Shown here one piece after another: positions 7,041 through 13,157 of a stretch of DNA of 15,422 nt. The notes beneath the pieces were generated by a model. The model did no database searches. It was not told the DNA's origin and saw only the letters and a program-made list of their open reading frames with translations. Positions within the stretch are counted from its first letter, which is position 1, and every line of letters starts with the position of its first letter. Origin of the DNA: an uncultured Oscillospiraceae bacterium (GTDB lineage: Bacteria > Bacillota > Clostridia > Oscillospirales > Oscillospiraceae); assembly GCA_934593275.1 (NCBI GenBank), contig CAKTQE010000056.1:1-15422 (forward strand), written 5' to 3'. A program made the position numbers and the translations under genes.

Positions 7041-7117
7041 ATTTCCGGACTAATGGCAAGAGGTGTAAGACATATTTTTGAGCAAAACCATTTAGAAAAT
7101 CACTTCTGAAAACTTAA

Positions 7118-7136
7118 ATGATATTAATTATATCAT
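7118..7136. promoter_or_regulatory. operator 3: ATGATA-N7-TATCAT palindrome
   Basis: ATGATAT (7118–7124) / ATATCAT (7130–7136), same 19-bp spacing as operator 1 and 148 bp from it, about 14 helical turns. It overlaps the stop codon (7133–7135) of the 102-aa gene. Confidence 0.55.
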
Positions 7137-7441
7137 CTTGCGTGCTCCCCCTGGATATGTCGGAGAACACAGTCCATGAGATATCCCACCGCTAGCCCCT
7201 GCTCCTCCTCGCCCATGCCCTCTGGCGGGCAGAGCATGGAAACATGGAGGATGGATGTATCCGGGGTCTCCTCCGTGACGGCGAAAGCGAACCGGCTGAC
7301 ATGACCCAGAATGGTTGCCTGTACATGGATGTCTCCAATCAACGCTTGCTCATATTGGCAGTCCATTGAATCCAGCACATCGAAAATCCCATACACCACC
7401 ATACGCCGGGAATAGGGAACATTCTTTTTGAAATGCAGCAT
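7133..7441 (-). CDS. unknown 102-residue protein
   Basis: I do not recognise the family. The protein begins MLHFKKNVPYSRRM and has a hydrophobic stretch MVVYGIFDVLD, an aliphatic segment ALIGDIHVQATILGHV, a acidic segment GMGEEEQG and no signal peptide or clear transmembrane helix. The start at 7441 is chosen because AAAGGAGG lies 6 nt upstream. The gene follows the kinase gene, but a strong hairpin terminator lies only 25 bp before its start and no promoter is evident in between, so expression probably depends on read-through. It may thus be the last, attenuated member of the signalling operon. The stop codon overlaps operator 3. Confidence 0.6.
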   Translation of the reverse strand: MLHFKKNVPYSRRMVVYGIFDVLDSMDCQYEQALIGDIHVQATILGHVSRFAFAVTEETPDTSILHVSMLCPPEGMGEEEQGLAVGYLMDCVLRHIQGEHAR

Positions 7442-7456
7442 GGCCGCCTCCTTTCC

Positions 7457-7502
7457 TGGAAAGAAACGCTCCGTCCTACCAAGCAGGACGGAGCGCATTT
7501 TT
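7457..7502 (-). terminator. terminator between the kinase gene and the 102-aa gene
   Basis: Perfect 11-bp stem CGCTCCGTCCT (7467–7477) / AGGACGGAGCG (7485–7495), 7-nt loop. On the minus strand it is followed by TTTCTTTCC; on the plus strand by ATTTTT. It lies 32 bp after the kinase stop and just before the ribosome binding site of the 102-aa gene. Confidence 0.8.
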
Positions 7503-7527
7503 ATGACTGGCAACGCTCCGCCTGAAA

Positions 7528-9777
7528 TCAACCGTTCCAGGCCCTTACAGATGCAATGGCTTGATTGTACAGGGAAACCACGGTGTCCTTGTTGGAAGCA
7601 TTGAACATACAGCCTACCAGATAGCATTCTCCGTCGATCATGGCCGAGGCGTAGCTGAAATTCTTGTTGGAGATGGTAAAGTCATAGGCCAGCCATTCCG
7701 CACCGCCGGAGGAGAAGGTATAGGTCTTGTTATTGGTGCCGCTGACACGCTTGTTGTAATCGATCACGTCCTCCGGCGAATACAGACCGAATTCATAGGC
7801 CTTTCCGATTTCCACGGCGCAGCCCTCTCCGATGGCGGCGTTTCGGTCTGCCTGGGTGGGGTAGAGGAACAGTTCATGGACGGTTTCAATGCCGTATACA
7901 TTCATTTCCACCTCCATATCCGCCGCGCCTCCCTGTACCAGGGACTCGTCCGCAATCACCTTGACACCGGCCCGCTGGGCGTAATACACCTTATGGGTGC
8001 TGTCAGGGGTTCCCTTGCTGCGGAAAGACCGGATAATGGATTGCATTTCAGCCGCCGCTGCCTCATCGCCTTTTGGATAGGCCGCAATCAGAAAATAACA
8101 GCCGCATTCGTACCCGTCCACCGCCATGACCACCATATCCATGACCGTGCTGTCAATGTCCGTGGCCTCAAAGTAGATCTGGTAGGCATCCGCAGTTCCT
8201 ACCTCATCCGGCCCGGCGGTGAGAATGGAATAGTCGGTCACTTTCCAGTCCTCCATCAGTGCGGCAACGATGGCTTCCCGCTGGGATTCCACATCGGAAA
8301 GGCCGTAAATGGGGCCGTCAATGTTCCAGAAATAGTCCGTCAGAATGGCGCAGCCCTTCTGCTGGTCAACAAAGCTCAGGCCGCTGGAAGATGGCGTATA
8401 GCCTGTGGGGATCTGGATCGTGGCATTGAGAGATACCAGGTCCCGCTGGGTCATTTCCACACTGGGGGCGGTGGATTCCACCGTAGGCGCGGTAGTGTCT
8501 GCTGCCTGAGTGGGAGCCAGGCTGATGGCCGGTGGGCTTTCCACAGGGGTATTGCCGCTGCCGGTGGGTGCTTCTTTTTTGCCGCCGGAGAGGGCAATGG
8601 GGAGGATGATGCAAAGGGCCAGCACTGCCAGCACCCCGCCACCCGCAACAAAGGCGACGATGGGTTCGGCTTTCAAATAGGCCAGAAGCCTTTGGAAAAC
8701 AGAGGAGTTTTCTACTGGGATATCTGTGCGGTGTTCAGGAGATGACTGTCGGGCGTTTTGTTTGCGCGCAGTTGTCTTGGCGCGTGGACTGAGACCTGCT
8801 GCCACCTGCTCTTGTATAGATGGACGGCCATTCAGAGCCTGGATGAAAGCTTCCATGTTGGGAAAACGGTCCTGAGTCCTGATGGCCAGGGCTTTTAGAA
8901 TAGCGTTTTCCACCTGGCCCGGTATACGGACCCCCAATTCGGAGGGAGGCTTCAGCCGGTCGCCGTGAATACGCTCTATGGAATCCGGGGGCAGCTTTCC
9001 GGTGATGCACCGGTACAGCGTGGCCCCCATGGCATATACATCCGTCCAAGGACCCTGGTTTCCGTGGCTGGAATACTGTTCTTCCGGGGCGTAACCGTGC
9101 TTTAAGATGACCGATACGCTTTTGCCGTCTCCCGATGCAAATCTGGCAGCACCAAAATCCAGCAGCCGACTTTCTCCTGTGGATGTAATATAGATGTTGT
9201 CGGGGCTGATGTCCCGGTGCAGCAGGTTCATTCCATGGACCTGAATCAAAGCCTCCATAATGGGCTGTAAAAAGGCAATGGCCTGGCTGTAGGAGATTTG
9301 ATCTCCGTTTTTCGACAGATAGGCTTTGAGACTCATGCCATCGATGTATTCCATGACGAAGTAGGCCGTGCCGTTTTCCTTGAAATAGTTCTGCACCGAG
9401 ACAATATTGGGGGTGCTTTGCAGCTTGGCAAGAATTTTTGCTTCCTCCAAAAACCGCTCCATGCCATACTTGTATTCCTCCTCCACACGGCCGGTCAGTG
9501 CCACGGTGTAACGGTCAGCATGCCGTGTGGCCAGTGCGGAGGGCATATATTCCTTGATGGCGACTTTGATTTCCAGGGTCAGGTCATACCCCAGATAGGT
9601 GATGCCAAACCCGCCGATGCCCAGCACTTTCCCCACCAGGTATCTGCCGTTTAAGATGGTTCCCAGAGGCAGGGCCAGATAGGGCTGCTCCTGGTTCTCA
9701 TCGAAGCCGCAGCGGGGACAGGGCTGTCCAGGCTCCTTTTCTGTAAAACAGCCATAACAGATACGTTCCGGATTCAT
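7528..9777 (-). CDS. membrane Ser/Thr protein kinase with zinc ribbon and extracellular sensor
   Basis: A 749-residue PknB-like (Hanks-type) kinase. Residues 7–23 form a possible zinc ribbon, with CYGC and CPRC pairs. The kinase domain runs about 45–320: G-loop GIGGFG (53–58), Lys75 in VAIKEY, catalytic loop HRDISPDN (187–194), DFGAA (207–211), GYAPEEQY (228–235). A linker rich in K, R, Q and S leads to one transmembrane helix at about 373–396. Outside lie a T/P-rich stalk and two domains (about 447–600 and 605–749). These are not PASTA repeats; the first resembles PsbP-like folds only loosely. The start at 9777 is chosen because AAGGAGGTG lies 5 nt upstream; an upstream extension in frame has no such support. 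ATGA overlap with the preceding gene shows coupling. All catalytic residues are present. Confidence 0.93.
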   Translation of the reverse strand: MNPERICYGCFTEKEPGQPCPRCGFDENQEQPYLALPLGTILNGRYLVGKVLGIGGFGITYLGYDLTLEIKVAIKEYMPSALATRHADRYTVALTGRVEEEYKYGMERFLEEAKILAKLQSTPNIVSVQNYFKENGTAYFVMEYIDGMSLKAYLSKNGDQISYSQAIAFLQPIMEALIQVHGMNLLHRDISPDNIYITSTGESRLLDFGAARFASGDGKSVSVILKHGYAPEEQYSSHGNQGPWTDVYAMGATLYRCITGKLPPDSIERIHGDRLKPPSELGVRIPGQVENAILKALAIRTQDRFPNMEAFIQALNGRPSIQEQVAAGLSPRAKTTARKQNARQSSPEHRTDIPVENSSVFQRLLAYLKAEPIVAFVAGGGVLAVLALCIILPIALSGGKKEAPTGSGNTPVESPPAISLAPTQAADTTAPTVESTAPSVEMTQRDLVSLNATIQIPTGYTPSSSGLSFVDQQKGCAILTDYFWNIDGPIYGLSDVESQREAIVAALMEDWKVTDYSILTAGPDEVGTADAYQIYFEATDIDSTVMDMVVMAVDGYECGCYFLIAAYPKGDEAAAAEMQSIIRSFRSKGTPDSTHKVYYAQRAGVKVIADESLVQGGAADMEVEMNVYGIETVHELFLYPTQADRNAAIGEGCAVEIGKAYEFGLYSPEDVIDYNKRVSGTNNKTYTFSSGGAEWLAYDFTISNKNFSYASAMIDGECYLVGCMFNASNKDTVVSLYNQAIASVRAWNG

Positions 9778-10097
9778 GGTGTCACCTCCTTGATTTCCGC
9801 CATTACGAACAGGTCTTCCGATACCTGCCGCACCCGTTCCACATGCCGCAGAAGCAGTGCTTCCAGCCATTGTTTTCCGTTGGCCGCCTTGAGAAACTCA
9901 ATTTGAACTTCCAGCGGCTCTATGTAAAACGTACCCCTGTAGGCAAGATACCCCTCGCCCTCGGATAGCACCGGGAGCTGCCGGGACTCTACCATGGTTC
10001 CCTCTGCGCTCAGGTGGAAGATAGCTGTCAAATTCTGAATGTCACCACTGCACTGGGCTTTCTGAATGCTTCCGTTTTTGAAACAATACGCTGCCAT
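9774..10097 (-). CDS. unknown 107-residue protein of the signalling operon
   Basis: Not recognised. It is a small soluble protein starting MAAYCFKNGSIQKAQC, with beta-type alternation (LTAIFHLSAEG, GTFYIEPLEVQIEFLK) and a helical C-terminus (WLEALLLRHVERVRQV). No signal peptide or transmembrane helix is visible. Cys5 and Cys16 are its only cysteines. Its start has AAGGAGTG 4 nt upstream and is 3 nt from the protease stop; its own stop overlaps the kinase start by ATGA. This tight packing argues for a partner or regulator of the kinase, which is inference. Confidence 0.75.
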   Translation of the reverse strand: MAAYCFKNGSIQKAQCSGDIQNLTAIFHLSAEGTMVESRQLPVLSEGEGYLAYRGTFYIEPLEVQIEFLKAANGKQWLEALLLRHVERVRQVSEDLFVMAEIKEVTP

Positions 10098-10100
10098 GGC

Positions 10101-11399
10101 TCACTCCTTGGTCACGACAAATCGGTTGGCGTTGTCGGCTAAGTAGAAAGTATCTCCGGCGTAGATTTTTTCCGCCACATTGGCCGTCAGCTTTTTGCCG
10201 TTGCCCAGGAACGTGCCGTAAGTGGAGCCAAGGTCCGTAATGACAAAGCAGTCCTGATTCCGGTCATAGGCAATTTGGCAGTGCCGTCCGCTGATGCCTG
10301 GTGTATCCCGGTCAAATACAATATTGCAGACCGTTGGATCCCGGCCAAGGACCACCTTTCCTGTCAAAAGGTCAAAGTGCTGCCCTGCGTATTTCCCCGT
10401 TACACCCAGCAGCGTAGCCCCCTTTCCGGCAGAACCCTGACCCCTTTTGGAAGGTCTGGCTCCGGCAAAAGAGGGGATACGCTGGCCGCTTTTCTGTGTT
10501 GCCAACAGAAGAATACCCCCTGCCAGTGTCAGAATGCCCATGGGCAGGAATACATAGGCAAACCAGGAGGGAATGCGGGAAAGACCGCCACTTGCCATGG
10601 CGTATGGGATGTGTTCACTGTCCAGGATTTTCACCAATTCCCCGGAGGTAATGGCAAAATTGACTCCCTCGCTCTTTCCCTGTTCATCCACCGCGCCGGA
10701 GGCGTTGATGCCGATCAGGAAGCCCTGTTCGTCCACCAGCGGGCCGCCGGAATTGCCGTGATTGATGTATACGTCCATCTGAAACGCATCATAGGTACTC
10801 CAGGCCGGTTTGGTGCGCTTGCTGATAATGCCCCGGGTCAGGGTGATGTCGTTTTCGTCATAGGTGCTGAACTGCTGGCTGTTGCTGGCCACCCCCGGAT
10901 ACCCCAGCGCATAGGCGGTATCGCCAATGGAAACAGCGTCCGCATTCTTAATGGTGATGGGCTTCCGTTTGTCCGTTTTAGAGGGCAATTTGATGATGGC
11001 AATGTCCTTTTCGGTGGACGGGGAGTAATAGACGACCTCTGCGGAAACATACTGGTTTTCCGCCGCCGAGAAGTAGACCTGTACACCGGCGGAATACACC
11101 TGCCCCGGATAGGCCTTGGGGCCTAAGTAACCATAATCCACCACATGGCCGTTGGTCACAATATACTCCACCGCCTCGCCGGGCTTTCCGATGGCAAAGC
11201 CGGTACCCATGGCCCCGGCGGACTGGCCGTCGGTGAGCTGAAGATAGGAGTAAACCATCACAACGCTGTTCCGGGCCTCATAGGGGTCCGTGCCGCCTCC
11301 ACCTGCTGCGCCCAGGATGCCCAGGATAATAAAGACTGCTCCCACAGCCAATAGGGCAATGGCTGCAATTTGTTTTTTGGCTGCTTTTTTTGTTTCCAT
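10101..11399 (-). CDS. membrane trypsin-like (HtrA/DegP-type) serine protease with cytosolic FHA domain
   Basis: A 432-residue protein with a sandwich topology. One transmembrane helix at about 10–31 leads to an extracellular trypsin-like domain (about 40–265). The triad is His85 in VTNGHVV, Asp132 in EKDIAII and Ser217 in GNSGGPLV. A second transmembrane helix (about 280–301) returns the chain to the cytosol, where a basic linker precedes an FHA domain (about 330–430) with LGRD (351–354), SGRH (370–373) and LGSTYGTFL (390–398). FHA domains bind phosphothreonine peptides. No PDZ domain is seen, unlike classic HtrA. The gene is directly joined to the phosphatase (TAA-ATG, no gap) and ends 3 nt before the 107-aa gene. 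The likely role is a protease outside the membrane governed by phosphorylation inside. Confidence 0.92.
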   Translation of the reverse strand: METKKAAKKQIAAIALLAVGAVFIILGILGAAGGGGTDPYEARNSVVMVYSYLQLTDGQSAGAMGTGFAIGKPGEAVEYIVTNGHVVDYGYLGPKAYPGQVYSAGVQVYFSAAENQYVSAEVVYYSPSTEKDIAIIKLPSKTDKRKPITIKNADAVSIGDTAYALGYPGVASNSQQFSTYDENDITLTRGIISKRTKPAWSTYDAFQMDVYINHGNSGGPLVDEQGFLIGINASGAVDEQGKSEGVNFAITSGELVKILDSEHIPYAMASGGLSRIPSWFAYVFLPMGILTLAGGILLLATQKSGQRIPSFAGARPSKRGQGSAGKGATLLGVTGKYAGQHFDLLTGKVVLGRDPTVCNIVFDRDTPGISGRHCQIAYDRNQDCFVITDLGSTYGTFLGNGKKLTANVAEKIYAGDTFYLADNANRFVVTKE

Positions 11400-12314
11400 T
11401 TATTCCTCCACTCCTTTACCGTGATAGTTTAATACGATGGCCGTATAGTTGTCCTGATTCGGTTTTCCAGCTGACAGAATTTTCTGCTCCAAGTTGTCAC
11501 AGCACTCCTGGGGGGAAAGGGCCATGGCCTCCCGGATCTGCTTCCGGGTCAGCGTGTCGCTGACGCCGTCAGAGCATAGCAACAGGGTGTCCCCAGGCAG
11601 CAGGGGAAAAGGAATGCGGCTAAAGTCACAGATCACTTCTTCTTTGCCGATGTACTCCGAAAGGGCACCGGCCTGGGGGTCAAGAAAGGCTTCCTCTACA
11701 GGAAAAGCCCCATCCAAAGCCCGCAGAACCAGGACGTTTTGATATTCCTGCCGGATATTCAGACTGTAGAGTTTCCCCGCCCGCAGCAGAAACAGGTCGC
11801 TGTCGCCTACGTACCAGAAAGAAAGCTGGTTTCCTTTGACCTGCGCGGCAACCAGGGTGGTGCCGCCGTGACCTCGGAATTGCCGGTAAACCCTGGCACT
11901 GCGCTGCCGGATCCAGTGTACAACCTGGCTGTCCTGCGCCCAGGGGAAAAGGCTTACCAGCTCTGCTGCCGTTTCTGTGGCGATTTTGCCCCCCTCTGCC
12001 ATGCCTCCCATGCCGTCACACAGCACGGCGAGAATACCCTCTGTTTCATAGCGGCCCATTGGGGAGATGCCGAAAGCGTCCTGCTGTTCTTCCCGGTTCC
12101 CCAGGCCCTGCAAATTGGCAAGTACCCATTCCGGTGGCTCCGGACATTCTGTATCGGGCCTTTCTGTCCCAAGGCGGTGCTTTTTCTTTCGCCCCAGAAC
12201 CGTGAAGACTCCGGCCAACGCCAACAGAACCAGGACACCTGAAAGCACCATCCAGATGCGAATGGATGGGCCAGGGGGCAACGGGCGGTTCAGCCATGAA
12301 AGTACATGCTCCAT
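11400..12314 (-). CDS. membrane-anchored PP2C-type protein phosphatase
   Basis: A 304-residue protein. A short N-terminus and one transmembrane helix (about 20–41) followed by GRKKKHR place the catalytic domain (about 62–300) in the cytosol. PP2C metal-binding and catalytic signatures are present: NREEQQDAFG (Asp79), VLCDGMGGMAEGG (Asp100), GHGGTTLVAA, WYVGDSDLFLL, LLLCSDGVSDTL (Asp249) and NQDNYTAIVL (Asp288). It should remove phosphate from Ser/Thr, opposing the kinase encoded two genes downstream. Most bacterial stand-alone PP2C partners of PknB (PrpC/Stp) lack a membrane anchor, so the N-terminal helix is notable. It lies 3 nt after the FHA gene stop and abuts the protease gene. Confidence 0.93.
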   Translation of the reverse strand: MEHVLSWLNRPLPPGPSIRIWMVLSGVLVLLALAGVFTVLGRKKKHRLGTERPDTECPEPPEWVLANLQGLGNREEQQDAFGISPMGRYETEGILAVLCDGMGGMAEGGKIATETAAELVSLFPWAQDSQVVHWIRQRSARVYRQFRGHGGTTLVAAQVKGNQLSFWYVGDSDLFLLRAGKLYSLNIRQEYQNVLVLRALDGAFPVEEAFLDPQAGALSEYIGKEEVICDFSRIPFPLLPGDTLLLCSDGVSDTLTRKQIREAMALSPQECCDNLEQKILSAGKPNQDNYTAIVLNYHGKGVEE

Positions 12315-12317
12315 GCC

Positions 12318-12854
12318 CTACGCCTCATTCCATTGGAAGTTCTCTCCGCACAAGGGCAGGAAAAGAAGCTGGCTTTTTCCCACCTCAATAATGTCGTAGG
12401 CCTTTAGAGGCCGCACCATTTCCACCTGCTCATCGTTGCAGTAGGTAATCCCTCGGCCCTGGCCGGGGGAGAGGGAGAATTTGTTGTGCTTTACGTCATA
12501 AGTTACCAGCGCATGGCTCTCTCTGGATACGGTGTCGTCATCCGTCAGGGCCACATCCATGGCTGCCGCCCGCCCGATGAAATTCCTGCCCGCTACCAGC
12601 TTGTAGTCCTTGCCACGGTTGGGACCGGCGATACAGACCAGAAATCCAACGGCGGGGTCAAAGCCGATTTTCTTTTTAATGATGCCTACGGTTTTCCCCC
12701 GGTCCGCATCCTGTGCAGCACCCCCAAGGGCGGCCACGGTTTTTCCCACCGGGCTGGCTGCCACCGTTTTCCCGACCCCGGCGGCCTCCTGGCAGTAGGG
12801 GCAGCTGTTAAATCGGTTCTCATCATAAAAGTGGCCGTTGTCACATTGTTTCAT
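12318..12854 (-). CDS. zinc-ribbon/FHA domain protein with triplicated GKTV motif
   Basis: A 178-residue cytosolic protein. The N-terminus has a zinc-ribbon-like pattern: Cys4 and His8 in MKQCDNGHFY and Cys18/Cys21 in CPYC. A flexible linker carries three GKTV units (threonines 30, 39 and 55; VGKTVAA twice, then RGKTVG). The FHA domain (about 70–165) shows FIGR (92–95) and SRESH (110–114). In related systems an FHA protein is phosphorylated on an N-terminal threonine that its own FHA domain can bind; the repeated GKTV threonines are candidates. The start at 12854 is preferred: AGGAGG touches the upstream in-frame ATG at 12863 without spacing but lies 9 nt before 12854. It is the first gene of the five-gene operon. 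Confidence 0.9.
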   Translation of the reverse strand: MKQCDNGHFYDENRFNSCPYCQEAAGVGKTVAASPVGKTVAALGGAAQDADRGKTVGIIKKKIGFDPAVGFLVCIAGPNRGKDYKLVAGRNFIGRAAAMDVALTDDDTVSRESHALVTYDVKHNKFSLSPGQGRGITYCNDEQVEMVRPLKAYDIIEVGKSQLLFLPLCGENFQWNEA

Positions 12855-12878
12855 GGTGTTCATCCTCCTGAAATAAAA

Positions 12879-12907
12879 GTACGGGCTTTCCTGACACCCG
12901 TACTATA
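12879..12907 (-). other. overlapping palindromes at the head of the signalling operon
   Basis: GTACGGG (12879–12885) and CCCGTAC (12897–12903) form a perfect 7-bp inverted repeat with an 11-nt loop; on the minus strand TTTTATTT follows, like an intrinsic terminator. CCGTA/TACGG forms a second, overlapping palindrome across the candidate −10 box. It may be an operator or, if transcription starts further upstream, an attenuator. Confidence 0.5.
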
Positions 12908-12930
12908 CGGTTTCCGGAGCATTTTTTGCA
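12902..12930 (-). promoter_or_regulatory. candidate promoter of the signalling operon
   Basis: Minus-strand TATAGT (12902–12907), 17-bp spacer and a poor −35, TGCAAA (12925–12930). The −10 box lies within the palindromes described at 12879–12907. A weak −35 suggests a regulated promoter, or that the true promoter is elsewhere in the 300-bp divergent region. Confidence 0.35.
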
Positions 12931-12950
12931 GGCCGCTTTGGTGCCAATTC

Positions 12951-12986
12951 CGCAAAAAGACCCTGGCGCACCTGCGCCATTTTGCG
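12951..12986. other. 36-bp nested inverted repeat in the divergent intergenic region
   Basis: Outer arms CGCAAAA (12951–12957) / TTTTGCG (12980–12986) and inner arms TGGCGCA (12964–12970) / TGCGCCA (12973–12979) are both perfect, with a 6-nt bulge on one side and a 2-nt centre. The site lies between the FHA gene and the LuxR-type gene. It could be a regulator-binding site or part of an untranslated RNA. Nothing else is seen in 12987–13092. Confidence 0.45.
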
Positions 12987-13092
12987 TTGTGCGGGATGTT
13001 TCTGAGATTTGTTGCTCTTTATAACGGCTTTTTTCATTCATATGTATAAGGACTGCGGCGGTATCCGGGAGGGCGAAAAACTGCCGGAGTCG

Positions 13093-13121
13093 TTGAAAAT
13101 CCTGGTAGGTCATGCTATAAT
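13093..13121 (+). promoter_or_regulatory. promoter of the membrane LuxR-type regulator gene
   Basis: TTGAAA (13093–13098), 17-bp spacer, perfect TATAAT (13116–13121), 36 bp before the start codon. A good sigma-A type promoter. Confidence 0.8.
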
Positions 13122-13157
13122 GATTTACAAAAGTGCGGAAAGGGGAGGGCCTGGTAC

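Noticed and set aside
5976..7109. 377-codon + strand frame antisense to the HTH–dehydrogenase
   Set aside because: Shadow frame: the opposite strand has all catalytic and HTH motifs, while this one has none and no good start.
7561..8745. 394-codon + strand frame antisense to the kinase
   Set aside because: Shadow of the kinase extracellular and linker regions; composition rich in H, G and R as expected for an antisense frame.
12915..12950. TTGGCAC resembling a sigma-54 −24 element upstream of the signalling operon
   Set aside because: The −12 TTGC is not at the required 5-nt spacing.
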